From NCBI RefSeq assembly GCF_002995495.1, contig NZ_PVZV01000006.1, positions 124,001 to 188,000 of the forward strand: DNA of 64,000 bases, written 5' to 3'. The notes below the pieces were generated by a model, which made no database searches, was not told where the DNA came from, and worked only from the letters and a program-made list of their open reading frames with translations. Made by a program: the position numbers and the translations under genes. This DNA is from Actinocorallia populi (lineage in GTDB: Bacteria; Actinomycetota; Actinomycetes; Streptosporangiales; Streptosporangiaceae). Shown here one piece after another: positions 46,776 to 54,507 of this stretch (position 1 is the first letter of the stretch; every line of letters starts with the position of its first letter).

Positions 46776-47113
46776 CGCAGCGCGCCTTCCCGCCAGGCGT
46801 ACAGCACCCCGACCAGGATCAGCGCCAGGAAGACGAACATCTCCACCACCGCTGTGGCGCCGACGGCCGAGACCACCACCGCCCACGGGTACATGAAGAC
46901 CATCTCCATGTCGAAGGCCAGGAAGACCATCGTCAGCGCGTACCAGCGCACGTGGTAGCGGGACACGGCATGCTCCTGAGGAGCCCCTCCCGACAGGAAC
47001 GGTTCGGAGCGAACGGCCTCCGGCAGCCCCACCGCGGACGAGAAGGCGTAACCGGCCGTCACGAGGACGCCGAGCAGCCCCAGATACGCAGCGGCCACAA
47101 CGTACGGCTGCAT
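46766..47113 (-). CDS. nuoA: NADH-quinone oxidoreductase subunit A-like
   Basis: 115 residues with three membrane segments. The FDMEMVFMYPWAVV segment keeps the Asp and Glu of NuoA helix 2. The cytoplasmic loop that normally carries YECGFEP reads EPFLSGGAPQEHAVSRYHVRWY, so the conserved Cys and its neighbours are lost. First gene of the operon; ATG at 47113. The promoter should lie in the 165 bp before it, where I see no clear element. Confidence 0.88.
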   Translation of the reverse strand: MQPYVVAAAYLGLLGVLVTAGYAFSSAVGLPEAVRSEPFLSGGAPQEHAVSRYHVRWYALTMVFLAFDMEMVFMYPWAVVVSAVGATAVVEMFVFLALILVGVLYAWREGALRWA

Positions 47114-47278
47114 CGCTCTCCCCCCGAAGAGTCCCCCGTTACGTTCCGGCGATACCCGTGGCCCCCCGAGGAAAACGGCAGGGAGTGACCGGATCGGTCA
47201 GGAATCGAGAAGCCCTCCGGATGCCTCCGTCCCTAGCGTGAACGCGAAGTCATCGAAACGAGCGACTGGAGGAGACCG

Positions 47279-47737
47279 TTGTCAGGTGGACAGAAGACGC
47301 AAAGCCGTAGAGGGCACGGAGCGTTCTCCCGGTGGATGCAGCACCGCGCGAACGCTCGCATGATCCGTAAGGTCCGCGGCGGGCGCGGGGCGTTCATGGG
47401 GATGGAGATCCTGATCCTCCACACGGCGGGCCGCCGGAGCGGCGTGCTGCGGGAGACGCCCGTGGCGTGGTTCGCCGACGGCGAGGGCGCCTGGCTGGTC
47501 GTCGCGTCGGGAGGCAAGGGCGGTCACCCGGACTGGCACCTGAACCTGATGGGGCGCCCCGACCGGGCGGCGGTCGAGCTGCCCGGCCGTGACGCCGTGC
47601 CGGTGGAGCCGCGTGTGCTCGAAGGCGCCGAGCGCGAGCGGGCGTGGAAGCGCATCGCCGCCGCTCAGCCCCGTATGGAGAAATACCAGCACAAGTCCGG
47701 CCAGGAGTACCCGGTGGTCAGGCTCATCTCGCGGTGA
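47279..47737 (+). CDS. Deazaflavin (F420)-dependent nitroreductase-family protein
   Basis: 152 residues of the Ddn/FDOR split-barrel family: MEILILHTAGRRSGVLRETPVAWF near residue 42, followed by WLVVASGGKGGHPDWHLNLMGRP, the core that binds F420 or related cofactors. These enzymes reduce varied substrates with F420H2, which mycobacteria and many actinomycetes make. The start is TTG at 47279, fixed by a strong GGAGGAGA 5-6 nt upstream. Confidence 0.9.
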   Translation: MSGGQKTQSRRGHGAFSRWMQHRANARMIRKVRGGRGAFMGMEILILHTAGRRSGVLRETPVAWFADGEGAWLVVASGGKGGHPDWHLNLMGRPDRAAVELPGRDAVPVEPRVLEGAERERAWKRIAAAQPRMEKYQHKSGQEYPVVRLISR

Positions 47738-47750
47738 CGCCCTCTGGTGC

Positions 47751-48422
47751 TCAGGAGCGTCGCGGACGGTCGTCGCCGTACTCGTCGTGGAGGCGCCACC
47801 AGCCGTAGGGCGGGGTCTGGGGCCGGCCGGCGGGGGAGTCCTCCCAGGTCTCCTGCCTGCCGAAGGGGGTCAGGTCCAGGAAGGTCCAGTTGCTTCCGAG
47901 GCGCTCGACGCCCCGCCCCGTGGTGGAGTAGGTGCGGTAGACCTCGTCGCCGTCGCGCAGGAAGACGTTGAGGGCGAATCCGTCGCCGGCTCCGACATCG
48001 GTGTTGAAGTCGTTCCCCAGCGAGGAGAACCACGGGATCGTCCAGCCCATGCGCTGCTTGACCCGGGTGATCTCGTCCAGGGGGCCGCGGGACACCAGGG
48101 CCAGCGAGACGTCCCGGGCGTGCAGGTGGGCCGGGTGCCCGATGTTGTCGGTGAACATCGCGCATCCCGAGCAGACGTCGTCGGGGCCGTGCCACATGAA
48201 GCAGTACGTGATGAGCTGGCTGCGCCCGTCGAACAGGTCGAGCAGGCTCGCGGGGCCGTCGGGGCCCTGGAACCGGTACTCCGCGCCGACGCGGACCATC
48301 GGCATCCGGCGCCGTTCGGCGGCCAGGGCGTCCAGCGCGCGGGTGAGCTCCTTCTCCTTGACCAGCAGTGCCTCCCGCTCGGCCTGCCACTGCTGTTCCG
48401 AGACGATCCGAGGTGACTCCAT
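47751..48422 (-). CDS. DUF899-family thioredoxin-like protein
   Basis: 223 residues. The region around YCFMWHGPDDVCSGCAMFTD (residues about 73-92, CxxC) sits in a thioredoxin-like fold, followed by VSRGPLDEITRVKQRMGW and FLRDGDEVYRTYSTTGRGVE, the pattern of DUF899 proteins. Function unknown; a thiol-redox role is suggested by CxxC. It is divergent from an HxlR regulator, with two copies of a palindromic operator between them, so it is probably the regulated gene. Confidence 0.88.
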   Translation of the reverse strand: MESPRIVSEQQWQAEREALLVKEKELTRALDALAAERRRMPMVRVGAEYRFQGPDGPASLLDLFDGRSQLITYCFMWHGPDDVCSGCAMFTDNIGHPAHLHARDVSLALVSRGPLDEITRVKQRMGWTIPWFSSLGNDFNTDVGAGDGFALNVFLRDGDEVYRTYSTTGRGVERLGSNWTFLDLTPFGRQETWEDSPAGRPQTPPYGWWRLHDEYGDDRPRRS

Positions 48423-48435
48423 GACCTGATCCTCC

Positions 48436-48503
48436 AGTTACTTTCTTGAAGAAAGGGACTGGGTGGGAGCCTACCCCGAGCGACTTCCTTCAGGGAAGTA
48501 ACT
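48436..48503. promoter_or_regulatory. Paired HxlR operators
   Basis: AGTTACTTTCTTGAAGAAAG at 48436-48455 and, on the other strand, AGTTACTTCCCTGAAGGAAG ending at 48503 agree at 17 of 20 bases and are each partly palindromic (CTTnCnTGAAGnAAG). They lie between the divergent starts at 48422 and 48521. The HxlR protein encoded at 48521 is the natural candidate to bind both. Confidence 0.7.
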
Positions 48504-48520
48504 GGGCCTAGAATGTCCCC

Positions 48521-48991
48521 ATGCAGCGAACCCGGTTCGGAGACATGGCCTGCTCGATCGCCCGTACGCTCGACGTCGTCGGAGAGCCGTGGTCCCCGCT
48601 GATCCTGCGCGACGTCTACGTCGGCATGAACCGCTTCGAGCAACTCCAGCGCGATCTGGGGATCTCCAGCAAGGTGCTCGCCGAACGGCTGAAATGGCTG
48701 GTCGAGAACGGCGTCCTGGAGCGCCGGGAGTACTCGAGCCGGCCGCCGCGCCACGAGTACGCGCTGACGGCCAAGGGCGAGGAGCTCTGCGACCTGCTCC
48801 TGGTGATGGCGCGATGGGGGGACCGCTGGACGGCAGGGGAGGCGGGGCCGCCCGTGCTCTACCGGCACCACGCCTGCGGCCGGATCTCCCATGTCGAACC
48901 GCACTGCTCGGAGTGCGGCCGGCCGATGCACGCCACCGACGTCGACGTGCTGCCGGGACCGGGGTCGAAGACCGGGGCGGACGAGGCCTGA
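48521..48991 (+). CDS. HxlR-family transcriptional regulator
   Basis: 156 residues. The HxlR winged helix is complete: CSIARTLDVVGEPWSPLILRDVYVGMNRFEQLQRDLGISSKVLAERLKWLVENGVLERR, in consecutive helices. The C-terminal tail has four cysteines and several histidines (HHACGR, HCSECGRP), suggesting a zinc-binding knuckle or thiol switch. Divergent from the DUF899 gene and likely its repressor. Confidence 0.9.
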   Translation: MQRTRFGDMACSIARTLDVVGEPWSPLILRDVYVGMNRFEQLQRDLGISSKVLAERLKWLVENGVLERREYSSRPPRHEYALTAKGEELCDLLLVMARWGDRWTAGEAGPPVLYRHHACGRISHVEPHCSECGRPMHATDVDVLPGPGSKTGADEA

Positions 48992-49020
48992 AGCCCTTGG
49001 AGGCGGGTGCTCCAGGCCTC
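48983..49020. terminator. Possible terminator hairpin after hxlR
   Basis: GAGGCCTG (48983-48990) pairs with CAGGCCTC (49013-49020) around a 22-base loop. It overlaps the hxlR stop and sits before the convergent DinB gene. The loop is long, so the call is tentative. Confidence 0.4.
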
Positions 49021-49060
49021 GGTTTCCGCGCTCACCTGCGGGGGATCGGCCCCGGTGCGC

Positions 49061-49639
49061 TCAGGACGACTTCCGGCCGTCGAGCGTCTCGCGCAGGATG
49101 TCGGCGTGTCCGGCGTGCTGGGCGGTCTCGGCGATGAGGTGCATCAGCACCCGGCGCACGCTGCGCACCGATCCCGGCTCGTGCCAGGGGGCCTCCGGCA
49201 ACGGGTGCGTCGCCGACAGGTCGGGGACGGCGGCGATGGTCTCCTCGGTGCGGGCGGCGACCTCTTCGTAACGGGCGAGGACCCCGGCCAGGGTATCGCC
49301 GGGCAGCATCTGGAAGTCGTTCTGGTGGTCGATCGCCCACTGCGGGAACTCGCGTGCGGTACCGGCGGCGAAGTCGGCCCAGGTGACGCCGTCGGGCAGG
49401 TCGTAGCGCATCGCCGACGGGCCCTCGGTCACGAACCGCATCCACTCCTCCTCGGTGGACGCGGCGTGCTTGATCAGCCCGCCCAGGCACAGCGCGCTGA
49501 CCGTCGGGCGCTCGCCGAGCCGCTCGTCGTCGAGCCCGTGGACGGTCCCGGTCAGGGCGGAGCGCGCGGTCGCGAGCGCGGCGAGCAGGTCGGCACGCTC
49601 GGTGTCGAGGGCGGAGGAGGGGGCGGCGGTGGTGGTCAC
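49061..49639 (-). CDS. DinB-family protein (DUF664-like)
   Basis: About 192 residues of a four-helix bundle. LGGLIKHAASTEEEWMRFV and RVLMHLIAETAQHAGHADILRETLDG supply histidines at positions typical of the metal site of DinB/mycothiol-dependent transferase-like proteins. The GTG at 49639 has AAGGGA 9 nt upstream and is preferred to one at 49672. It is divergent from the WYL regulator, a common pairing, so they may be co-regulated. Activity unknown. Confidence 0.85.
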   Translation of the reverse strand: MTTTAAPSSALDTERADLLAALATARSALTGTVHGLDDERLGERPTVSALCLGGLIKHAASTEEEWMRFVTEGPSAMRYDLPDGVTWADFAAGTAREFPQWAIDHQNDFQMLPGDTLAGVLARYEEVAARTEETIAAVPDLSATHPLPEAPWHEPGSVRSVRRVLMHLIAETAQHAGHADILRETLDGRKSS

Positions 49640-49725
49640 GGGGTCGTGTCCCTTCGTGTCGTTGACTGGCACGTGAGAACAGTCGCAGGGGAAGCGGCCA
49701 GGGAGTGTCCTCTTCTCCGGGCAGT

Positions 49726-50739
49726 ATGGAGACCATGCCGAAGACCTCAGCGCGACTGTTGTCGTTGCTCTCCCTCCTGCAGACGCGCCGGGACTGGCCG
49801 GGGGCGCTGCTGGCCGAGCGGATGGAGGTCAGCCCGCGCACCGTGCGCCGCGACGTCGACCGCCTGCGCGAACTCGGCTATCCCATAGCGGCCTTCAAGG
49901 GACCCGACGGCGGGTACCGGCTCGAGGCCGGCACGGAACTGCCCCCGTTGTTGTTCGACGACGAGCAGGCCGTCGCCCTGGCCGTCGCGCTCCAGACGGC
50001 CGCCGCCACCGGCGCGGGCATCGGGGAGGCCTCGGCACGCGCGCTGAACACCGTCCGGCAGGTCATGCCCGCACGGCTGCGCCACCGCATCGACACCCTC
50101 CGGGTCACCGCCGTCGAGCGGCCCTCCACCCGGCCGGACCCGCGGGTCGACGGCAGCGTGCTCACCGCGCTCGGCGCCGCCGTCCACGCCCGCGAAGAGC
50201 TGCGCTTCGACTACGCTCCCGCGCCCTCGCCGGGGAGAGGCGGTGACGGCGTGCAGGGCCCGCCGCGCCGGGTCCAGCCCCACCACCTCGTCACCTGGGG
50301 CGGGCGCTGGTACCTCGTCGCCTGGGACCTCGACCGCGACGACTGGCGCACCTTCCGCGCCGACCGGATCACCCCTCGCATCCCCACGGGCCCCCGCTTC
50401 ACCCCGCGCGAACTGCCCGGAGGAGAGGTGGCCGCCTTCGTGGCGGACAGGTTCCGGGGCTCCGGCGGCTCCGGTGGCTGGCCCTGCCGCGGCGAGGTGA
50501 TCCTGGACCTTCCCGCGTCCTCGGTGTCCCGCTACGTCCGCGACGGGATCGTCGAGGAACTCGGCCCGGACCGCTGCCGGCTCGTCCTGGGCTCGTGGTC
50601 GTGGACCGGCCTGGCCGCCGCCGTGGGCGCCTTCGACGCCGGTATCGAGGTCGTCGGCCCGGCCGAGCTCAAGGACGCCTTCGCCCGCCTGGCCCGCCGC
50701 TGCGCCGACGCCGCGGCCGGCCGGTCCGCGACCCCCTGA
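49726..50739 (+). CDS. HTH-WYL transcriptional regulator (YafY/DeoR-like)
   Basis: About 337 residues. N-terminal helix-turn-helix LLAERMEVSPRTVRRDVDRLRELGYPI, then FKGPDGGYRLEAG, then a WYL-type domain (VTWGGRWYLVAWDLDRDDWRTFRADRI) and a C-terminal WCX-like part. WYL domains sense small ligands or nucleic acids. The exact start is unclear: ATGs at 49726 and 49735 and a GTG at 49705 are all possible. Confidence 0.9.
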   Translation: METMPKTSARLLSLLSLLQTRRDWPGALLAERMEVSPRTVRRDVDRLRELGYPIAAFKGPDGGYRLEAGTELPPLLFDDEQAVALAVALQTAAATGAGIGEASARALNTVRQVMPARLRHRIDTLRVTAVERPSTRPDPRVDGSVLTALGAAVHAREELRFDYAPAPSPGRGGDGVQGPPRRVQPHHLVTWGGRWYLVAWDLDRDDWRTFRADRITPRIPTGPRFTPRELPGGEVAAFVADRFRGSGGSGGWPCRGEVILDLPASSVSRYVRDGIVEELGPDRCRLVLGSWSWTGLAAAVGAFDAGIEVVGPAELKDAFARLARRCADAAAGRSATP

Positions 50740-50800
50740 ACCGGGCGCAGGCCGGGCGTCGTGGAACTCGCGGCGGGCCCGGGCGTCCGGGGCGCCGGCG

Positions 50801-51358
50801 TCACGGTCGCCGGTCGAGGACGAGCTCGGCCATCGCGCGCGCGGCCAGGGCCGGGTGCGCGTCGGGGCGGGTGACGGCGTGGGCGAGCACCCCGTCGATG
50901 AGCACGAGGAGCTGGTCGGCGCCGAGTCCGGGGTCCGGGTGGCCGTGGCGGGCCAGCTCGGTGGCGAAGAGCCGGTGGAGGCCGTCCTTGTAGACGCGCA
51001 CTTCCGCGTGCGCGGGGTGGCCCGGGTCGGTGAAGGCGAGTTCGGCCGCGGTGTGGCGGCAGCCGTGGAACGACGGGCGCGTGGTGACCTTCTCCAGCTC
51101 GTCGAAGACGGCCAGGATCCGCGACCGGGGGTCGTCGCCGGCCTCGTCCATGGCGCGCCGGTAGCGGTCGGTGATGCCGCCGGTGCGCAGGACCTCGACG
51201 ATCAGGCCGTCCTTGCCGCCGAAATGCTGGTAGAGCGAGCGGCGGGCGACGTCGGCGTGCTTGAGGATCGCGTCCACGCCCACGTGGACGCCCTGCGTGT
51301 AGGTGAGTTCGCGCGCGGCCTCGAGCAGCCGCTCGCGGGGTCCGGGTCTCGTCGCCAT
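50801..51358 (-). CDS. TetR-family repressor
   Basis: About 185 residues. Helix-turn-helix VDAILKHADVARRSLYQHFGGKDGLIVEVL near residues 28-58; the rest is a TetR ligand-binding/dimer domain (FHGCRHTAAELAF). It is divergent from an MFS exporter, the usual partner. The ATG at 51358 is preferred because it begins the conserved RERLLEAARELTY segment within 10 residues. Confidence 0.9.
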   Translation of the reverse strand: MATRPGPRERLLEAARELTYTQGVHVGVDAILKHADVARRSLYQHFGGKDGLIVEVLRTGGITDRYRRAMDEAGDDPRSRILAVFDELEKVTTRPSFHGCRHTAAELAFTDPGHPAHAEVRVYKDGLHRLFATELARHGHPDPGLGADQLLVLIDGVLAHAVTRPDAHPALAARAMAELVLDRRP

Positions 51359-51386
51359 GGTCTGGATTCTGGCACGCTGTTGACAG

Positions 51387-51439
51387 TAGACCAACCATTC
51401 TATCTAATGATCTCCCGCGTATACCGATCGTTCTATCTA
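51387..51439. promoter_or_regulatory. Two direct-repeat TetR operators
   Basis: TAGACCAACCATTCTATCTA (51387-51406) and TATACCGATCGTTCTATCTA (51420-51439) agree at 16 of 20 bases and are spaced 33 bp apart, about three helical turns. They lie between tetR and the MFS gene, overlapping where both promoters must be. Confidence 0.65.
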
Positions 51440-51450
51440 CAGGAGCTGTC

Positions 51451-52809
51451 ATGGTTCGCGCGGGAACCCTCCCCGTCGTGCTGACCGGCGTTTTCATCAC
51501 CATCCTCGATTTCTTCATCGTCAACGTCGCCGTCCCTCCCATCCAGGACGACCTGCACGCGAGCGACTCCGCCGTGCAGTGGATCGTCGCCGGGTACGGG
51601 CTGGCGTACGGCTCGGGCCTCATCCTGGGCGGGCGGCTCGGCGACGTCTTCGGCCGCCGCCGGATGTTCGCCGCGGGCATGGCCCTGTTCACGCTCGCCT
51701 CGGCCGCGTGCGGCCTGGTCCCCGACGCGGGGGCGCTGGTCGCCGCCCGCGTCGCCCAGGGCGCCGCGGCCGCCCTGCTCGCCCCGCAGGTACTGGCCAT
51801 CCTGCGCACCGCCTACAGCGGGGCCGCCCAGGTCAGGGCCGTCAACGCCTACGCGCTGACCATGGGCCTGGCCGCGGTGCTCGGCCAGCTCATCGGCGGC
51901 CTGCTCATCCGGGCCGACCTGTTCGGGGCGGGCTGGCGCGCCTGTTTCCTGATCAACCTGCCGATCGGCCTGGCGGCCCTGGCGATGACCCGGCGCGCGG
52001 TCCCGGAGAGCCGGCAGGACGGCGCGGGCCGCGTCGACCTCGGCGGCGCCGTCCTGGTCACGCTCGCGCTGGCGGCGGTCCTCCTGCCGCTGATCGAGGG
52101 CCGCGAGCAGGGCTGGCCGTGGTGGACGTGGGCGTCGTTCGCCGTGGCGGGCCTGCTCCTCCTCGGCTACGCCGGGCGGCGGCACGCCTCCCCCCTGATC
52201 GACCTGGCCCTGTTCCGCGAGCGCGCGTTCACCGCGGGACTGCTCACCCAGCTCGCCTTCACCATGGGCATGGCCGCCTACTTCCTGATCTTCGCCCTCT
52301 ACGTCCAGGAGGGCCGCGGCATGGACGCCCTCCAGGCGGGCCTGGTCTTCACGCCGATCGGGGCCGGCTACCTGGCGGCCTCGTCGTTCGCGCCCCGGCT
52401 CGCCGCGCGGTTCGGCCGCCAGGCCATCGCGTTCGGCGGCCTCACCAGGGTCGCCGGCCTCGCCCTGATCCTGCTCGCCGTCCACCGGGAGGCGCCGATC
52501 GGCTGGCTGGTCCCCGCGCTGGCCCTCGACGGGATCGGCATGGGCCTGGCCCTCGCCCCGATCATGGGCACCGTCCTGGCCAGGGTCTCGCCGCGGCACG
52601 CCGGGGCCGCCGCGGGCCTGCTCTCCACGACCCAGCAGGTGGGCGGGGCGCTCGGGGTCGGCATCGCGGGCATCGTCTTCTACGGCGCGCTGCCCGGCGG
52701 CGTGGCCCACGCGTTCCAGTACGGGCTGGTCTACCTGATCGCCGCCGCCCTGCTCCTCGTCGGCCTCGTCCAGCTGCTGCCGCGCACCTCCGCCCGCGCC
52801 GCCGCCTGA
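51451..52809 (+). CDS. MFS transporter, DHA2 drug:H+ antiporter type
   Basis: 452 residues with about 14 membrane segments. Motif C-type and A-type signatures are visible: LDFFIVNVAVPPIQDDL at the start, GGRLGDVFGRRRMF near residue 55, and QGAAAALLAPQVLAIL. It probably exports a hydrophobic compound in exchange for protons, induced through the adjacent TetR. AGGAG lies 5 nt before the ATG. Confidence 0.93.
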   Translation: MVRAGTLPVVLTGVFITILDFFIVNVAVPPIQDDLHASDSAVQWIVAGYGLAYGSGLILGGRLGDVFGRRRMFAAGMALFTLASAACGLVPDAGALVAARVAQGAAAALLAPQVLAILRTAYSGAAQVRAVNAYALTMGLAAVLGQLIGGLLIRADLFGAGWRACFLINLPIGLAALAMTRRAVPESRQDGAGRVDLGGAVLVTLALAAVLLPLIEGREQGWPWWTWASFAVAGLLLLGYAGRRHASPLIDLALFRERAFTAGLLTQLAFTMGMAAYFLIFALYVQEGRGMDALQAGLVFTPIGAGYLAASSFAPRLAARFGRQAIAFGGLTRVAGLALILLAVHREAPIGWLVPALALDGIGMGLALAPIMGTVLARVSPRHAGAAAGLLSTTQQVGGALGVGIAGIVFYGALPGGVAHAFQYGLVYLIAAALLLVGLVQLLPRTSARAAA

Positions 52810-52823
52810 GGAGCCCGGCGGGT

Positions 52824-52857
52824 CTCCCCGGCACCGGTGCGGACCGGTGCCGGGGAG
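52824..52857. terminator. Strong bidirectional terminator
   Basis: A perfect 15-bp stem (52824-52838 with 52843-52857) and a four-base loop, placed 14 bp after the MFS stop and before the convergent gene ending at 52871. Confidence 0.85.
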
Positions 52858-52870
52858 CGGGGCCCGGGGC

Positions 52871-53305
52871 TCAGATCCGGGTCATGGTGGAGGAGTACCC
52901 GCCGCCGCCCGGGTAGACCCACGCGCCGGTGACGGTGCGGCCGTCGGCGCTGAAGGTGCCCTCGTAGTACGCCGGACCCCCCTTGACGCCGCCCCAGATG
53001 GTCAGCTTGTCGCCGGTGAGCTCGTAGACGTAGTCCAGGGTGTTGCCGGCCGAGTCGTAGAACCGCGACACCACGTCCGCGCCGGCCGGCTCGCCGAACG
53101 GGCGCAGGTTGCCGATCAGCTCCAGGCCGGTGACCGGCTCGCCGAACTGGGTGAGCTCGACGTGCTGGAGCAGGAAGAACCCGCCCGGCATCCACTCGTA
53201 CCGCACGGTCCCCTCGGCGCCGCCTTCGACCGCCCAGGCGCCGACCAGGCGGTCCAGGGCCTTCAGCTCGGCGCTCGGCTGGTAGGTCTCGGTCATTTCG
53301 GTCAT
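52871..53305 (-). CDS. DUF1579-like small beta-barrel protein
   Basis: 144 residues, soluble. LDRLVGAWAVEGGAEGTVRYEWMPGGFFLLQHVEL followed by repeated beta strands ending in WVYPGGGGYSSTMTRI resembles DUF1579/lipocalin-like proteins. Function unknown. It is one of two divergent genes whose promoters share the same ECF-like -35 and -10 elements, so it probably belongs to the regulon of the ECF42 factor encoded at 54504. Confidence 0.82.
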   Translation of the reverse strand: MTEMTETYQPSAELKALDRLVGAWAVEGGAEGTVRYEWMPGGFFLLQHVELTQFGEPVTGLELIGNLRPFGEPAGADVVSRFYDSAGNTLDYVYELTGDKLTIWGGVKGGPAYYEGTFSADGRTVTGAWVYPGGGGYSSTMTRI

Positions 53306-53335
53306 CGTGTCCTCCTTGGTGAGTGTTCACCGGTA

Positions 53336-53425
53336 CCTCGGAGGCGCCCGAGCGATCTCGACACCTCATTCGTGTGACGTGGAACACTCCGTCGTCGTGT
53401 CGAGATCCGGTCTCCGGCCACGAGG
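53336..53425. promoter_or_regulatory. Twin divergent ECF42-like promoters
   Basis: Minus strand: TGTCGA (53363-53358), 17 bases, CGAGG (53340-53336). Plus strand: TGTCGA (53398-53403), 17 bases, CGAGG (53421-53425). Identity extends to TGTCGAGATC at -35 and CGAGGTAsCGG at -10. TGTCGA is the -35 element I recall for ECF42 sigma factors, and an ECF42-type gene lies 1.1 kb away. The left copy drives the DUF1579-like gene and the right copy drives the DUF998 gene and probably the genes behind it. Confidence 0.8.
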
Positions 53426-53456
53426 TAGCGGCAGGAACCCATCAAGGAGGAGAAAC

Positions 53457-54092
53457 ATGGCCGACCCCACCGCCCCCGCGGTCCACCGCCCGTCCGAGCC
53501 CCTGCTGATCGCGGGCGCCCTCGCAGGGCCGGTCTTCTTCACCTCGGCAGTCGCCCAGATGCTCACGCGGGAGGGCTTCGACATCACCCGGCACCCGATC
53601 AGCCAGCTCGCCACCGGCGGTCTCGGCTGGATCCAGGTCACGACGTTCGTGCTCGCGGGACTGGGCGGCCTGGCTCTGGCCGCGGGCATCGGGCGCACCG
53701 TCACCGAGGGGACCGGCCGGCGGGCGCTGCCGGTCCTCGTCGGGATCTTCGGCATCGGGATGATCGCCGCGGGTGTCTTCCGCATGGACCCGGAGAACGG
53801 CTTCCCGGTCGGCACCCCTGACGGACCGGTCGCCCAGATGTCCTGGCACGGCATCGCCCACTCGGCTTCGGCCGCCGTCGCCTTCACCGCGCTGGCCGTC
53901 GCCGCCGTCGTGCTGGCGGTCCGGTTCGCCCGTCGCCGGGCCGCGGGCCCGGCCCTCCTGAACGGCGTCGCCGCGCTCGTCCTGCTGCTGCCCATGTCCC
54001 CCGATCACATGAGCATCCAGATCGCCGTGAACGGCCTGGTCGCCTTCACCTGGACGACCGCCCTGGCCCTGTCCCTGCGCCGCCGGGCCTGA
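53457..54092 (+). CDS. DUF998 membrane protein
   Basis: 211 residues with six membrane segments. FDITRHPISQLATGGLGWIQ in the first loop and GVFRMDP and SWHGIAHSASA later are the polar landmarks of DUF998. GGAGGAG precedes the ATG at 53457 by 6 nt; the frame's earlier start is not supported. Function unknown. It follows the right-hand ECF-like promoter and is 43 bp from the DGPF gene, so a common transcript is likely. Confidence 0.87.
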   Translation: MADPTAPAVHRPSEPLLIAGALAGPVFFTSAVAQMLTREGFDITRHPISQLATGGLGWIQVTTFVLAGLGGLALAAGIGRTVTEGTGRRALPVLVGIFGIGMIAAGVFRMDPENGFPVGTPDGPVAQMSWHGIAHSASAAVAFTALAVAAVVLAVRFARRRAAGPALLNGVAALVLLLPMSPDHMSIQIAVNGLVAFTWTTALALSLRRRA

Positions 54093-54135
54093 CCCCCGTA
54101 GTGTCCGCTGAGAACGACCGACGAAAGGACAGACC

Positions 54136-54507
54136 GTGAAGTACCTGCTGCTCAGCTACACCCCCGCCGCCGCCTGGGACGCCGCCACGGCCGACACGCC
54201 GTCGGAGGAGGCGCTGGCCGCGTTCGCCGCGTACCAGGAGTTCGAACGGGAGCTGGTCGAGACCGGTGAGTTCGTCGCCAGCGAGGGGCTCGGCCATCCG
54301 GTGGTCGCCACCACGGTCCGCAGGGCCCCGGAGGGCGTGGTGGCGACCGACGGGCCGTTCGCCGAGCTCAAGGAGGTGCTGGCCAGCTTCGCCGTGATCG
54401 ACGTGGCGGGCCGGGAGCGCGCCGTCGAGATCGCCTCGCGGATCGTCGGGGTGCTGGGCGAGCCGATCGAGATCCGGCCGATCATGGGCGAGGACTTCGC
54501 GGCATGA
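54136..54507 (+). CDS. YCII-related DGPF protein
   Basis: 123 residues. MKYLLLSYTP opens the dimeric alpha+beta barrel, and ATDGPFAELKEVLASF carries the DGPF motif near residue 75. Proteins of this kind accompany ECF42 sigma factors throughout actinobacteria. GTG start; the stop overlaps the ATG of the sigma gene (ATGA), so the two are translationally coupled. Biochemical activity is unknown. Confidence 0.92.
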   Translation: MKYLLLSYTPAAAWDAATADTPSEEALAAFAAYQEFERELVETGEFVASEGLGHPVVATTVRRAPEGVVATDGPFAELKEVLASFAVIDVAGRERAVEIASRIVGVLGEPIEIRPIMGEDFAA

